Below are positions 20,160 to 30,147 of a stretch of 64,000 nt of DNA, piece after piece. The stretch is from Caballeronia sp. dw_19 (GTDB lineage Bacteria > Pseudomonadota > Gammaproteobacteria > Burkholderiales > Burkholderiaceae): assembly GCF_018449515.1 (NCBI RefSeq), contig NZ_JAAVUQ010000003.1:310001-374000 (forward strand), read 5' to 3'. Numbering within the stretch: the stretch's first letter is position 1; every line of letters starts with the position of its first letter. Under the pieces are notes generated by a model. It was not told the DNA's origin. It saw nothing but the letters and a program-made list of their open reading frames with translations, and searched no databases. Position numbers and translations under genes: made by a program.

Positions 20160-20993
20160 ATGGACTGGATCCTGTTTTGCAAAGCGCTGATTCTGGGTGT
20201 GGTGGAGGGGTTGACCGAGTTTTTGCCGGTATCGAGCACGGGGCACCTGATCGTTGTGGGCAGTCTGCTGAATTTCACGGACGGCCAGGCCAAGACCTTC
20301 GACGTCGTGATCCAGTTCGGCGCGATCCTCGCGATTGTCTGGGAATACCGGCGCAAGATCGGCTCGGTCGTCGCCGGGTTGCCCACGCAGCGCAAGGCGC
20401 GCCGGTTCGCGCTGAACGTGATCATCGCGACCATTCCGGCGGTTGTGCTTGGCTTGCTGTTCGAAAAGCACATCAAGGCCGTCTTGTTCGCGCCGGTGCC
20501 GGTGTCCGTCGCGCTGATCGTGGGCGGGGTCGTGATCCTGTGGGCGGAAGCGCGGCATCGCGAACGCAATGTCGCGCCACGGGTGACGTCGGTGGAGGAT
20601 CTTTCTTACGCCGATGCCTTCAAGGTCGGGCTCGCCCAATGTTTCGCGCTGATTCCGGGCACGTCGCGCTCGGGGTCGACGATTATCGGCGGGATGTTGT
20701 TCGGGCTGGAACGGAAAGTCGCCACCGAGTTTTCCTTCTTCCTCGCCATTCCGATTATTTTCGGCGCCACGCTTTACGAACTTGCGAAGGAGTGGCGCAC
20801 GCTGTCCGTCGATTCGCTGGGCTTGTTTATCGTTGGGCTTGTGGCTGCGTTTGTCAGCGCATTCGTGTGTATCCGATGGCTGTTGCGTTACGTCGCCACG
20901 CACGATTTCACGGCGTTCGCGTGGTATCGGATCGGCTTCGGGCTGCTGATCCTGATTGTCGGGTATAGCGGCGGGTTGAGTTGGACGGAGTGA
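20160..20993 (+). CDS. uppP: Undecaprenyl-diphosphatase
   Basis: A 277-residue inner-membrane phosphatase (BacA family) that recycles undecaprenyl pyrophosphate for peptidoglycan and surface glycan synthesis. The two signature motifs are intact: [14 protein letters not shown] near the N-terminus and PGTSRSGST in the second half, which contribute the catalytic site. About eight hydrophobic segments. A GGGCGGAG stretch precedes the ATG. It is followed by a strong terminator. Confidence 0.96.
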   Translation: MDWILFCKALILGVVEGLTEFLPVSSTGHLIVVGSLLNFTDGQAKTFDVVIQFGAILAIVWEYRRKIGSVVAGLPTQRKARRFALNVIIATIPAVVLGLLFEKHIKAVLFAPVPVSVALIVGGVVILWAEARHRERNVAPRVTSVEDLSYADAFKVGLAQCFALIPGTSRSGSTIIGGMLFGLERKVATEFSFFLAIPIIFGATLYELAKEWRTLSVDSLGLFIVGLVAAFVSAFVCIRWLLRYVATHDFTAFAWYRIGFGLLILIVGYSGGLSWTE

Positions 20994-21081
20994 TGATTCG
21001 CGGTTTTTAGAGCCGTTCGCCAGCGCGGCGGTGTTGGCTGAAACTGAAAATCAAGGCTCGAAGTCCGCAAGCAAATACGAC

Positions 21082-21119
21082 ACAGGCCGTTCCAACGTTG
21101 GTTGGAACGGCCTGTTTTT
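21082..21119 (+). terminator. Rho-independent terminator after uppP
   Basis: Perfect 15-bp stem (21082-21096 pairing with 21101-21115), GTTG loop and a run of five T ending at 21119. Its core GCCGTTCCAAC is the same as in the terminator at 32064-32101. Confidence 0.92.
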
Positions 21120-21149
21120 GTATTGGGCTGACAGATGTTTAGCTGTCTT

Positions 21150-21917
21150 TCAGCGGCGCTTGAATACGAGATCCCAAACGCCATGACCGAGCTTCAATCC
21201 GCGGCGTTCGAACTTGGTCACAGGCCGGTAATCGGGACGTTGCGCGTAATCCGAGCCGGCTGTGTTTTCCAGCGCCGGTTCCGCCGACAACACTTCGAGC
21301 ATCTGTTCGGCATAGTTCTGCCAATCAGTGGCGAGATGCAGATACCCGCCCGGCTTGAGGCGGGACACGAGCAATGCAACGAACTTCGGCTGGATGAGCC
21401 GGCGTTTATGGTGACGCGCCTTGTGCCACGGATCGGGGAAGTAGATATGGACGCCATCGAGGCTGTCCGCCGCGATCATGTGTTCCAGCACTTCCACGGC
21501 GTCGTGCTGGACGACGCGAATGTTCGTCAACGCCTGTTCGCCGATCAGCTTCAGCAACGCGCCCACGCCCGGCTCATGGACCTCGATGCCGAGAAAATCG
21601 TCGGCGGGGCGTGCTGACGCGATTTCCGCAGTCGTCCCGCCCATGCCGAAGCCGATCTCCAGCACGCGCGGCGCTTGACGGCCGAATGCGGCGTCCCAGT
21701 CGAGCGGCTGCGGCGCGTAGGGCACGACAAAGCGCGGTCCGAATTCATCGAGCGCGCGACGCTGTCCTGTGGATACCCGTCCCGCACGCGTGACGAAGCT
21801 GCGAATCCGCCGATGACGAAGCATGCCGGCCGCATCCGCCGCTTCGTGGTCTTTGACCTCGTCGCTATTGTCGCTTTCGTTGGTCTCGTCTTGGTCGGGG
21901 GGGGGATCGTGGATCAT
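21150..21917 (-). CDS. trmB: tRNA (guanine-N7-)-methyltransferase
   Basis: A 255-residue SAM-dependent enzyme that makes m7G46 in tRNAs. Motifs seen: SAM loop LEIGFGMGG, then [12 protein letters not shown], and the TrmB signature [15 protein letters not shown], with a conserved C-terminal TKFERRG. The N-terminal ~40 residues are acidic and low in complexity ([16 protein letters not shown]), an extension seen in Burkholderia homologues. The ATG at 21917 is preferred; 18 further in-frame codons extend toward the tRNA gene. Confidence 0.94.
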   Translation of the reverse strand: MIHDPPPDQDETNESDNSDEVKDHEAADAAGMLRHRRIRSFVTRAGRVSTGQRRALDEFGPRFVVPYAPQPLDWDAAFGRQAPRVLEIGFGMGGTTAEIASARPADDFLGIEVHEPGVGALLKLIGEQALTNIRVVQHDAVEVLEHMIAADSLDGVHIYFPDPWHKARHHKRRLIQPKFVALLVSRLKPGGYLHLATDWQNYAEQMLEVLSAEPALENTAGSDYAQRPDYRPVTKFERRGLKLGHGVWDLVFKRR

Positions 21918-21991
21918 CGAAAAAGGACGCGGGTTCTGGGTTGAGCGGAGCTTGCGGCAAACGCGATGCAAATCTAGCGCTGCTGTAAATC

Positions 21992-22019
21992 AAAAAGCCG
22001 CCTTCGAAGGCGGCTTTTT
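21992..22019. terminator. Bidirectional terminator between tRNA-Gly and trmB
   Basis: Perfect palindrome with a GCCGCC/GGCGGC stem, a TTCGAA cap and A5/T5 flanks. On the minus strand it ends tRNA-Gly transcription about 12 nt after the CCA. Confidence 0.9.
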
Positions 22020-22031
22020 GCGCAGGAAAAC

Positions 22032-22105
22032 TGGAGCGGGCGATGGGAATCGAACCCACGGCTCTAGCTTGGGAAGCTAGGGTATTACCATTATACGACG
22101 CCCGC
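22032..22105 (-). tRNA. tRNA-Gly (anticodon CCC)
   Basis: Read on the minus strand: acceptor GCGGGCG pairs with CGCCCGC, followed by discriminator T and an encoded CCA (22034-22032). The anticodon stem CTAGC/GCTAG encloses the loop TTCCCAA, giving anticodon CCC. The T-arm contains GGTTCGATTCC. All arms pair. It decodes GGG. Confidence 0.97.
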
Positions 22106-22180
22106 AGAGACCGCGATTTTACGCGAAATACCCCGTCTACCGCAACTTTACGCGGATCGACGGAGATTGAACCCTGGAAT

Positions 22181-22753
22181 TCACACCCCGAACATGGTCA
22201 TGGTCACGGCCAGCCGCGTCACGATCATCAGCAGTACCTGAACGATCACGAATAACAGGATAGGCGACAAATCGATACCGCCCATGCGCGGCAACACGCG
22301 CCGCAGCGGCTCGAGAAACGGCGCCGTGAGCTGGTACAGCAGCGGCATGGCCGGGGATTGCGGGTTCAGCCACGACAGCAATGCCATCAGGATCGTCATC
22401 CAGATGATGAGATTCAGCGCCCATTTGATGACGGTGATCACCGCGACCGCGAGCAGTGTGGGCAGCATGGGTGCGAGTCCGGCGGGATCGACGCCCGCGA
22501 GCAGCACCAGCAGGATCACGAACACCAGCGCAGCGAGGAAAGCCGCGAGAATGCTCGCCCAGTCGATGGTCTTTGCCGCTGGCAGGATCTTGCGCAGCGG
22601 CAAGACGAGCCAGTTCGTGGCTTGCATCACCGCGTTGGACACGGGGTTGTACGGCGGCATGCGGACGACCTGCATCCAGGCGCGCAGCAGCAGGGCAGCG
22701 CCGAACAGCGTGAAGATTGTGTTGAGCAGAAAACGGGCGATCTCGCCGAACAT
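22181..22753 (-). CDS. YggT family membrane protein
   Basis: A 190-residue inner-membrane protein with two copies of the YGGT unit. Each has a hydrophobic helix, an LLRAWMQ or LMALLSWLNP type motif, then PLLxxLTxPFLEPLRRxLP (clear near residues 145-165), and a closing hydrophobic helix. YggT proteins have been linked to osmotic and potassium stress and to cell-division factors, but the mechanism is unclear. The gene lies directly upstream of tRNA-Gly on the same strand. Length matches the family. Confidence 0.9.
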   Translation of the reverse strand: MFGEIARFLLNTIFTLFGAALLLRAWMQVVRMPPYNPVSNAVMQATNWLVLPLRKILPAAKTIDWASILAAFLAALVFVILLVLLAGVDPAGLAPMLPTLLAVAVITVIKWALNLIIWMTILMALLSWLNPQSPAMPLLYQLTAPFLEPLRRVLPRMGGIDLSPILLFVIVQVLLMIVTRLAVTMTMFGV

Positions 22754-22864
22754 CTCAAATCCTTTTCAAGGCAAAAGCGCGGCGCTCATGGCCGCGCGAA
22801 GTGATACCAGGGCAAGAAAAGCCGCAGCGGAAATCGCCCGGCTTCATGGAACAGTTACTCCCAG

Positions 22865-23188
22865 TCAGCTGCTGGCGCGGACGTCGCTGATCTGTACGAC
22901 CGGCGGAACACCGTCGGGGTAGTAGTTAACGATGTCCGCGGAGAAGGCTTTCGCATGTGGCGCGACCGCGGCCGTGAAGGCATCGGCGGAATCGAACAGC
23001 AGGTGGCCCGCTGCGATATACGTGGGCGACGAACCCGGCGCGCCACCCGCGAGGCCCGCTTCCGCCGACCAGCCCCTTAATACGCCGCCAAGCAAGCCGG
23101 CCACCCAGGGCATATGGCTCGTGCAGTAGTAATCGATGTCGAACGGTGCATTCTCACGATACGGATAAAAAAAGCTCACCTTGATCAT
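22865..23188 (-). CDS. EthD-domain protein
   Basis: A 107-residue dimeric alpha-beta barrel protein: MIKVSFFYPY, then FDIDYYCTSHMPWVAGLLG with the conserved HMP, and a C-terminal DIVNYYPDGVPPVVQISDV. The EthD family takes its name from an ethyl tert-butyl ether degradation gene, but most members are uncharacterised small proteins and no substrate is implied. The start at 23188 is taken because the domain begins immediately; the long upstream open frame has no similarity to it. Confidence 0.85.
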   Translation of the reverse strand: MIKVSFFYPYRENAPFDIDYYCTSHMPWVAGLLGGVLRGWSAEAGLAGGAPGSSPTYIAAGHLLFDSADAFTAAVAPHAKAFSADIVNYYPDGVPPVVQISDVRASS

Positions 23189-23494
23189 TGTTCGTTCTCG
23201 TAGCTGGAATGGGTTGGCGTCGAGGGTGGTGGCCGAAGCCGGAACTTCGCGTGGGTTCAACGCACGGTCCGGGTCCTGAACCAGACTCCAAACCGCGAAT
23301 TGCAGCGCTCGTTGCTCGATCTTTGCCGGCGTCCGGCGTGGTGGCCGAACCCCTCGGCGGCTTTGCCACACTGGCGTGCCGGGCATCACGATAGCATGGC
23401 TTGATGGCGCCTTGTGCCGCTTGGCGTACGCCGGCACACGAGTGCCCCCATATGGCCGGCTATCCGTGTCGGATCGGGGCAATGGATCGGGCAA
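23189..23494. other. Intergenic gap between the EthD and DUF2520 genes
   Basis: 306 nt without a supported gene; I saw no clear promoter or terminator. Confidence 0.35.
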
Positions 23495-24412
23495 TCAATC
23501 GTCGCGCGGCCCGGTCCCGTTCAGCACGAGCTCGATAGCGTGTGACATCGCGTCCAGCGCTTCCGCGGGCGGTGGCGAGGGCCGCCGTTTCGCCAGTGCG
23601 ACCGCGCGCCGCGTGAGCAGTGCATATAGCGCGGCGTGATCGCCGCCGAGGCCTTGCAGCAGCGCCAGCTGCTTGATCACAATACCCGCGTCGCCGCGCG
23701 ACACCGGGCCGGCCAGCGCACCCGGCAAACCCTTTTCACGCGCGGTTTCGATGGTGCCGGCGAGCATCGGCAGGACGGCGCGCAATGCGTCGTCCTCGGT
23801 GAATCCCAACTCTTTCCAGAGCGTCACGGTCTCCGACAGCGAGCACAGCGCAAAGCTGGCCGCGTAGTGCGCGGCCGCGTGGTAGAGCAGGCGGCCGCCT
23901 GGCGGGATGGATAGCGGATGGCAGCCCAGAGCCTGAACCAGCGCGGTCAGCGTGTCGTGCAGGGACCCGCTCGCTTCGATCGTCACTGAACAGCCCGCAA
24001 TGCGCGTCTGGTCGCTCGGCAGGCCGCCAAACAGGAACAACGGATGGAATCCGCCGATGTCCGCGCCCTGCGCCTGGGCAGCAGCGAGGACGTCGACGGG
24101 CGTGGCGCCGCTGCAATGTACGACCGCCTTGGCGTCACCGAGGGGCGGATCCAGCCGCAAAGCGTTCGCCGTCGCACCGATGGAATCGTCGGGAACGGTT
24201 AGAAATACGATATCGGCGTGTTGCGCGACCGCGCTGGCGTCGTCGGCGACCAGACATGCCGGCAATTCGCCTGCGAATTCGCGTGCCGATGCCGCCGATC
24301 GGCTTGATACCGCGGTGACCGGGTAGCCCGCGCGCGACCAGAGGGCTGCCAGGCAACGCGCGAGGCGTCCGGCGCCGACGAAGCCCAAGCGGGGCATCGT
24401 TGAAAATGGCAT
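23495..24412 (-). CDS. Rossmann-fold DUF2520 oxidoreductase-like protein
   Basis: A 305-residue two-domain protein. Residues ~6-150 are an NAD(P)-binding Rossmann fold (LGFVGAGRLARCLA) like ProC and F420-dependent oxidoreductases. Residues ~155-280 are the all-helical DUF2520 domain, with YHAAAHYAASF and LAGPVSRGD near the presumed active cleft. The reaction is unknown; the fold suggests a pyrroline-carboxylate-reductase or beta-hydroxyacid-dehydrogenase-like enzyme. GGAG lies 8 nt before the ATG at 24412, which settles the start against a 140-codon longer frame. Confidence 0.85.
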   Translation of the reverse strand: MPFSTMPRLGFVGAGRLARCLAALWSRAGYPVTAVSSRSAASAREFAGELPACLVADDASAVAQHADIVFLTVPDDSIGATANALRLDPPLGDAKAVVHCSGATPVDVLAAAQAQGADIGGFHPLFLFGGLPSDQTRIAGCSVTIEASGSLHDTLTALVQALGCHPLSIPPGGRLLYHAAAHYAASFALCSLSETVTLWKELGFTEDDALRAVLPMLAGTIETAREKGLPGALAGPVSRGDAGIVIKQLALLQGLGGDHAALYALLTRRAVALAKRRPSPPPAEALDAMSHAIELVLNGTGPRDD

Positions 24413-25191
24413 GGTTGTTGCTCCATAGAAATTGTTGCGATGCGCGGATTCGCGTTCGCAGCGCACGATGAAGTATCGCGCAACGGCGTTGGCGCCATAA
24501 AAACGGCGCGAAACACTGCCGCCAATGGTTTTGCGAGGCTCGAGCAAACTTGCGTTCCGGGCCTGAACAGTCAGGGTTGGTTTTTTGGCCGATGTGCGCC
24601 AGTGCTTGTTTTGCAACGTTCGGGAGTCGCCATGAGTATTTTTGCGTATCGGAAACACCTGCGTTTTCTCAGCCACACACACCGGCGTCAGTGGTGGGAT
24701 CAGCGCAAACGGCTTACGCCGCGGGTCAGGATCAGTGGGGCATACGTGCCACCCAGCGTCACCCGCGAATTCGCTTACGTTAAGGTGGGCTGAACGGGTG
24801 CATTGAGCACCGTTTGCCTGAAAAAACAGCACAGCTTGAAGATGCCCCGCTCGACGCTTACTTGGCCGGCGGGGCTTTCCATTTTTAGGGCGCTAAAAGC
24901 AAAGTGTAATGAATCATTACTTTGGTGACATTGGGAATAACGCTCCGGACAACCGTAGCCAGGCGGTGACTTTCTCAGCAAACCCTTAATCCATCTCGTT
25001 AATCCTTTGCGCCAAGGCCAGCGCGGTTGTCCGCCTGCTTGAAATTCGGCAGACAAAACCCATTTTTAGGACTGTAGATATTGCAATTTGCAACAAATGC
25101 TTAAGGTGGGATTCAGGGTTTTTAGCTACATTGAATGCATGTCGTTGCGGTAACCGGTCGTGTGTACAGGACCGCAGCGCGGAGAATAAAA
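24413..25191. other. Long, AT-richer intergenic region
   Basis: Nearly 780 nt without a confident gene. It contains a weak small-ORF candidate (24632-24793), a hairpin GCCCCGC/GCGGGGC (24844-24875) followed by a T-rich run to about 24886, and a perfect 15-bp palindrome with arm GTAATGA (24906-24920). From about 24890 rightward it turns AT-rich and should hold the promoter of the small secreted protein. Confidence 0.4.
24632..24793 (+). CDS. Possible 53-residue basic small protein (weak)
   Basis: ATG preceded by GGGAG at 5-nt spacing, encoding 53 residues rich in Arg, His and Tyr (starts MSIFAYRKHLRF), followed after about 50 nt by a T-tailed hairpin. Against it: third-position GC looks lower than in neighbouring genes, and there is no recognisable domain. 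Could be chance. Confidence 0.22.
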   Translation: MSIFAYRKHLRFLSHTHRRQWWDQRKRLTPRVRISGAYVPPSVTREFAYVKVG

Positions 25192-25515
25192 GTGAAGAAG
25201 ATAGTGCAGGTTCTGGCAGCTGCCGCGCTTGGCGTGGGTTTTGTGAGCGCCGCGCAGGCGCACGTTTCGGTGGGTATTGGCATTGGGGTGCCGGCTTATC
25301 CCGTGTACGCAGCTCCGCCGCCGCCGGTGTATTACGCGCCTGGCCCAGTGGTCTATGCGCCGCCTCCCGTGGTCTACGCGCCGGGGCCCGTTGTGGTGGG
25401 CGGCTATTACGGTGGTGGCCCGTACTGGCGCGGTCATTATCGCGGCGGTTACGGGTACGGATACCATGGTGGATATCGCGGCTATCACGGTGGTTATGGC
25501 GGCTGGCGTCATTGA
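25192..25515 (+). CDS. Small secreted Pro/Tyr/Gly-rich protein
   Basis: A 107-residue exported protein. A clear signal peptide (MKKIVQVLAAAALGVGF) is cut after AQA. The mature part falls into a Pro/Tyr/Val zone with repeats of the type YAPPPVVYAPGP and a C-terminal Gly/Tyr/His/Arg zone of GGY(H/R) units. It is probably intrinsically disordered. The GTG start at 25192 is preferred over an upstream one because GGAG lies 7 nt before it and it places Lys-Lys at the signal-peptide start. Similar low-complexity exported proteins are common in Burkholderia; function is unknown. Confidence 0.75.
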   Translation: MKKIVQVLAAAALGVGFVSAAQAHVSVGIGIGVPAYPVYAAPPPPVYYAPGPVVYAPPPVVYAPGPVVVGGYYGGGPYWRGHYRGGYGYGYHGGYRGYHGGYGGWRH

Positions 25516-25743
25516 AGTTCCACGCTTGAGCGGATCGGCTAACTGACCATTTGACTATGGGGTTTGGCTGCAAAACAGCGCAACGCTGGCGTCGAGCCGG
25601 GTTGCGCTGTTTTATTTTGCGCCCGGGGTTCTTGCTTTATCGGCGCTGGGGCCAGCCGGCGGCGTTGGCTATTTGGCCAGCTTTCCAAACGCTCCACGAT
25701 GCTGGGACAATGGAGGCTCCTCAACCGCCGCCCTTGGGTTTCG

Positions 25744-26709
25744 ATGTCAATCCTTCCCGCACCTACCTACGCCGACGTCGCCGACGCCGCAGAACGTATT
25801 GCCGGCGCTGCGCATCGCACGCCGGTGATGACTTCCCGCACCGCCGACGCGCTTACCGGCGCGAACCTGTTCTTCAAGTGCGAGAACTTCCAGCGCATGG
25901 GTGCTTTCAAGTTTCGGGGTGCGTTCAACGCGATCTCGCATTTCTCCGAGTCCCAGCGCCAGGCCGGCGTCCTGACGTATTCATCGGGCAATCACGCGCA
26001 GGCAATCGCGCTGTCGGCGCGCATCGCCGGTATCAAGGCAACAATCATCATGCCGGAGGACGCGCCGGCCGCGAAGATGGAAGCCACGCGTGGTTACGGC
26101 GGCGAAGTGATCACGTACGACCGGTACACCGAGAATCGCGAGGAAATTGGTGCGAGGCTCGCGCAAGAGCGCGGCATGACGCTGATTCCGCCGTACGACC
26201 ATCCGCATGTGATCGCGGGGCAGGGGACGTCGGCGAAAGAGCTCATCGAAGAAACCGGGCCGCTGGATTATCTGTTCGTGTGCCTGGGTGGCGGAGGCTT
26301 GCTCGCCGGGTGCGCGCTGGCGGCAGCCGAGTTGAGTCCATCCTGCACGGTGATCGGCGTGGAGCCGGAGGCGGGCAACGACGCGCAGCAGTCGCTCGAA
26401 CGCGGCGAGATCGTTCATATAGAGGTGCCACGTACGATTGCCGACGGCGCGGCATCCACGCACGTGGGTGAATACAATTTCCCGATTCTGAAGCGCTATG
26501 TGGACCGGGTCGTCACCGTCAGCGACGACCAGCTTGTGCAGACCATGAAGTTCTTCGCGCAGCGCATGAAGATGGTGGTCGAGCCAACGGGTTGTCTGGC
26601 TGCGGCCGCCGTGCTGCAGAACATCGTGCCGGTGAAGGGCAAACGGGTGGGTGTGCTGGTCAGCGGCGGCAATGTCGACCTCGCGCGGCTCGCTCAATTC
26701 CTCGCTTGA
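25744..26709 (+). CDS. PLP-dependent serine/threonine dehydratase family protein
   Basis: A 321-residue fold-type II PLP enzyme without a C-terminal regulatory ACT-like domain, so of the catabolic or serine-racemase-like type. The PLP lysine is K56 in AFKFRGAFNA; YSSGNHAQAIALSARI binds substrate; CLGGGGLLAG binds the PLP phosphate; the C-terminus has LVSGGNVDL. Possible activities are threonine dehydratase, serine racemase/dehydratase or threo-3-hydroxyaspartate ammonia-lyase; sequence alone does not decide. ATG 25744 is placed just before the conserved TYADVADAAERI. It converges with the LysE gene 10 nt away. Confidence 0.88.
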   Translation: MSILPAPTYADVADAAERIAGAAHRTPVMTSRTADALTGANLFFKCENFQRMGAFKFRGAFNAISHFSESQRQAGVLTYSSGNHAQAIALSARIAGIKATIIMPEDAPAAKMEATRGYGGEVITYDRYTENREEIGARLAQERGMTLIPPYDHPHVIAGQGTSAKELIEETGPLDYLFVCLGGGGLLAGCALAAAELSPSCTVIGVEPEAGNDAQQSLERGEIVHIEVPRTIADGAASTHVGEYNFPILKRYVDRVVTVSDDQLVQTMKFFAQRMKMVVEPTGCLAAAAVLQNIVPVKGKRVGVLVSGGNVDLARLAQFLA

Positions 26710-26719
26710 TAGCGTGCCG

Positions 26720-27397
26720 TCATAAGGTCTGCGCGCCCTTCAGGATCAGGTCGTGATAACCGTTGACGATCACGCTGTACGCAAAGTACGCAAACAGCAC
26801 CGCCGATAAAACGTGGCAAGCGCGCAGCAATGCTGTCCCTGCGCGTTTGCGGCCGTGGCTGGCGAGCGAGCAGATGAAAAGCGTCCAGCCGAGCCCGCCG
26901 CAAAAGAAGCCGATGAGAAACACGGATGCGCTCCCCGGGCCCGTTGCGCCGGCTTTCGCGATCAGTGCGCCGCCCACGGCCGCGAACCAGAGGATCGCGC
27001 TGGGTGAAGACACGGCGAGCAGGGTGCCGCGCATGAAGCTGCGCAAGTGAGAGGGCCGCGGTGTAGGGAGAAGATCGGGTTCCCCCGCCACCGGCGGCGC
27101 GGACGCCGGAAATAGCGCTTCACGTGCCATTTTGAAGGTCAGGAAAAGCAGCACGATTGAGCCGCCTATCCATACGACCCAGCGCACGGTATCGAACTGA
27201 AGTAGTGCCGCCATGCCCGCGAGCGCAAGCGCTGCGTAGATGAGATCGCCGAAACAGGTGCCGAGACCGAGCATCATGCCCGGCTTGAAACCGTGGGAAA
27301 GCGTCAGTGAGATGATCGCGACGTTTGCGATACCAATATCCAGACACAGCGACAACGACAGAAAAAATCCATCAGACAGCAATGGCAACACGTGCAT
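26720..27397 (-). CDS. LysE-family amino-acid exporter
   Basis: A 225-residue membrane protein with about six hydrophobic segments. The N-terminal pattern (FFLSLSLCLDIGIANVAII, then the HGFKPGMMLGLG loop) and SPSAILWFAAVGG in the centre fit the LysE/RhtB translocator superfamily, which exports amino acids or related compounds. Substrate is not readable. It converges on the dehydratase gene with almost no space between them, but no shared role follows from that. Confidence 0.88.
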   Translation of the reverse strand: MHVLPLLSDGFFLSLSLCLDIGIANVAIISLTLSHGFKPGMMLGLGTCFGDLIYAALALAGMAALLQFDTVRWVVWIGGSIVLLFLTFKMAREALFPASAPPVAGEPDLLPTPRPSHLRSFMRGTLLAVSSPSAILWFAAVGGALIAKAGATGPGSASVFLIGFFCGGLGWTLFICSLASHGRKRAGTALLRACHVLSAVLFAYFAYSVIVNGYHDLILKGAQTL

Positions 27398-27508
27398 CCC
27401 GACTTTCCTTTTTTGATCTTTTTATATTGAGCGAAGCGGGTTGTCCGGTTTCGCGTTTTTATGCTGCGGCGTGCGAGGTAACCGGACAAATGCTCCCGTA
27501 CTAAAGTA

Positions 27509-28543
27509 CTAAAACTGAACGCGTTCGAGCGGCACCGAGACCGCCAGCCGTCCCGTTTCTATACCCATCGTGTTGCGCATTGGCGGGTTTCCATAAGCGG
27601 CGAGTTGTGCGCGCTGCGTTTCGTGGCCGATGTCGAGTTGCCCGAGCACATGCGTGACGATTGCGTAAAGCACGGCCGTGTTGCCGTCTTCTACCTTGAT
27701 CGCGATGCCCAGCGACCCGCGCGTGCCGGTAGCGCGCACGCCGATCGCATAACTTGCATCGGCGCCTACTTTACCGACCAGATCGCCGTCGAAGGCTTGC
27801 ATCAACGCGGTACAGAATCGGCCTTCGCCCGCGACGAGTTCCGGATACGTCGTCATCGCGCGATAGATCCGGGCCAGAGCTTTCGAGCGCGGCGCGGTTT
27901 CGGAATTAACGTCGGCATCGGCATCCGCCATCTTCATGAACAGCCGGGCGAGCCTGTCCAGAGGGAAGGCCGGCGTAGGCAGATTGCAGCCATCGATAGC
28001 CCATTGCACGCCGTCTTCCGGCAGATCGCAGAGCTCGGCAACCGTGCGTTTCACCCGAACCTGCAGCGGATGCTCGGGCAGGTGATAGTCGCGAACGGCC
28101 GCCCCCAGCGCCTGCGCACCCGCCAGCATGCCCGCATGTTTGCCCGAGCAATTGCTGCATACGCCGGTTGGCGTGAAGTCACGCCTGATCCATTCTTTCC
28201 AGACCGCGTCCGACAAAGGGGCGTGGCCGCCGCATCGAAGATCGGCTTCGGTGACGTGCGCCTTCGCAAGCATCGCGCGCGTGCGTTCGATGTGGCGCGG
28301 CTCGCTGTTGTGTGATGCGCACATCAGCGCGAGATCGGCGTCGTCGAAACCGAAACGGTCCAGCGCGCCCGTTTCCAGCACCGCGAGCGCTTGCGCCGGT
28401 TTCGCCGCCGAGCGCGCCAGCGTCAAACGTGACGGATCGCCGAACGCGTAGATCACCCGGCCTTCGGCATCGACGACCGCCACGTGCGCGGCATGCGTGT
28501 TTTCAACCAGATCCCCTCGATACACCGTCGCCGCAACGTTCAT
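27509..28543 (-). CDS. L-asparaginase, Rhizobium etli (ReAV) type
   Basis: A 344-residue member of the asparaginase II family (PF06089 type), unrelated in fold to E. coli AnsA/AnsB. The two Ser-Lys tandems of the R. etli enzyme class are present: S45/K48 in ARSAAKPAQ and S133-region with K135 in [10 protein letters not shown]. The zinc-site cysteines correspond to C132 and C186. It hydrolyses L-asparagine to aspartate and ammonia. The start at 28543 overlaps the ubiD stop as ATGA, which fixes it against a longer frame. This makes an ubiD-asparaginase two-gene unit. Confidence 0.9.
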   Translation of the reverse strand: MNVAATVYRGDLVENTHAAHVAVVDAEGRVIYAFGDPSRLTLARSAAKPAQALAVLETGALDRFGFDDADLALMCASHNSEPRHIERTRAMLAKAHVTEADLRCGGHAPLSDAVWKEWIRRDFTPTGVCSNCSGKHAGMLAGAQALGAAVRDYHLPEHPLQVRVKRTVAELCDLPEDGVQWAIDGCNLPTPAFPLDRLARLFMKMADADADVNSETAPRSKALARIYRAMTTYPELVAGEGRFCTALMQAFDGDLVGKVGADASYAIGVRATGTRGSLGIAIKVEDGNTAVLYAIVTHVLGQLDIGHETQRAQLAAYGNPPMRNTMGIETGRLAVSVPLERVQF

Positions 28544-30147
28544 GAGCGCTTCCCTCCGGAAAAGCCGATTTCGTCCCACAACGCGTCGACGCGCCGCTTC
28601 ACTGCATCGTCCATCGTGATCGGCCGGCCCCATTCGCGGTCCGTTTCGCCGGGCCATTTGTTGGTGGCGTCGAGCCCCATCTTCGATCCTAGCCCCGCCT
28701 TCGGCGACGCGAAATCGAGATAATCGATCGGGGTGTTATCGACCAGCACCGTATCGCGCGACGGATCGATACGCGTGGTGATCGCCCAGATCACCTCCTT
28801 CCAGTCGCGGATGTTCACGTCGTCGTCCACCACCACGATGAACTTCGTATACATGAATTGCCGCAGGAAGCTCCAGACGCCGAACATCACGCGCTTCGCG
28901 TGACCCGGATAACTCTTCTTGATCTGCACGATCGCCATTCGATAACTGCAGCCTTCGGGCGGCAGATAAAAGTCGGTGATCTCGGAGAACTGCTTTTGCA
29001 ACAACGGCACGAATACTTCGTTGAGCGCGACGCCGAGCACGGCCGGTTCGTCGGGCGGTTTGCCTGTATAGGTAGAGTGATAGAGCGCGTCGCGGCGCAT
29101 GGTGATCTTCTCGACGGTGAAGACCGGGAACCACTCTTGTTCGTTGTAATAGCCGGTGTGGTCGCCGTAGGGGCCTTCGAGCGCGTGTTCGTACTTCGAC
29201 GACGCACTATTCGATGGCCGCGGCGGCGCGCCGGCGGGCAGTGGCGCAGCAGGACCGTCCTGCGGATAGATGAAGCCTTCGAGCACGATCTCCGCGCGCG
29301 CGGGCACCTGCAACGTATCGACACCCGGCGTAAGGCACTTCGCCAACTCGGTTCTTGCGCCCCGCAACAAACCGGCAAATTGATATTCGGACAGCGAGTC
29401 CGGCACGGGCGTCACGGCGCCGAGAATGGTGGCCGGATCGGCGCCGAGCACGACCGCCACCGGATAAGGCTTGCCAGGGTTAGCGAGTGCGAACTCGCGG
29501 AAATCCAGTGCGCCGCCCCGATGCGCGAGCCAGCGCATGATCAATTTGTTGCGCCCGATCAGTTGCTGCCGATAGATGCCAAGGTTCTGCCGCGTCTTGT
29601 TCGGGCCGCGCGTGACGGTGAGTCCCCACGTGATGAGCGGACCGGCATCGCCCGGCCAGCACGTCTGAATGGGCAGGCGCGCCAGATCGACGTCCTGTCC
29701 TTCCCATACGATCTCCTGGCAGGGCGGCGAGCCGACCGTTTTCGGCGCCATGTCCCAGACGGCTTTCGCCAGCGACAGCAACTTGCCCGCGTCCTTCAGG
29801 CCCTTCGGCGGCTCGGGTTCCTTGAGCGCCGACAATAACCGGCCAACGTCGCGCAACGACTCGAGCGCGGCTTTATCGCTGAGCAGACTGGGATCGGCCG
29901 CCGCCTGTGCTTCCGTCTCGATACCCATGCCGAGCGCCACGCGCCTTGGCGTACCGAACAGGTTGGCCAGCACGGGCATGGAGTGTCCCACCGGCGCCTG
30001 GAACAGCAAAGCCGGACCACCCGAACGCAGCACGCGATCCGAGAGTTCGGTCATTTCAAGGACGGGCGAAACCGGCTGGCTGATGCGGCGCAATTCGCCG
30101 AGCGTTTCGAGGCGGGCAGTGAAGTCGCGCAGGTCTTTGTATTTCAT
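28540..30147 (-). CDS. ubiD: UbiD family decarboxylase (3-octaprenyl-4-hydroxybenzoate decarboxylase)
   Basis: A 535-residue prenylated-FMN-dependent decarboxylase of ubiquinone synthesis. It begins [14 protein letters not shown] and has the cofactor-binding NLGIYRQQ and [12 protein letters not shown] segments, the loop [17 protein letters not shown], and the C-terminal [15 protein letters not shown]. Length is slightly above E. coli UbiD, owing to an insertion near residues 95-125 ([12 protein letters not shown]). The prenyl-FMN synthase gene ubiX is not in the window. It is followed by asparaginase with overlapping codons. Confidence 0.94.
   Translation of the reverse strand: MKYKDLRDFTARLETLGELRRISQPVSPVLEMTELSDRVLRSGGPALLFQAPVGHSMPVLANLFGTPRRVALGMGIETEAQAAADPSLLSDKAALESLRDVGRLLSALKEPEPPKGLKDAGKLLSLAKAVWDMAPKTVGSPPCQEIVWEGQDVDLARLPIQTCWPGDAGPLITWGLTVTRGPNKTRQNLGIYRQQLIGRNKLIMRWLAHRGGALDFREFALANPGKPYPVAVVLGADPATILGAVTPVPDSLSEYQFAGLLRGARTELAKCLTPGVDTLQVPARAEIVLEGFIYPQDGPAAPLPAGAPPRPSNSASSKYEHALEGPYGDHTGYYNEQEWFPVFTVEKITMRRDALYHSTYTGKPPDEPAVLGVALNEVFVPLLQKQFSEITDFYLPPEGCSYRMAIVQIKKSYPGHAKRVMFGVWSFLRQFMYTKFIVVVDDDVNIRDWKEVIWAITTRIDPSRDTVLVDNTPIDYLDFASPKAGLGSKMGLDATNKWPGETDREWGRPITMDDAVKRRVDALWDEIGFSGGKRS

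Noticed and set aside
22032..22105. tRNA-Gly as the attachment site of a genomic island
   Set aside because: No partial tRNA copy or integrase is found nearby; neighbours trmB and yggT are ordinary core genes.
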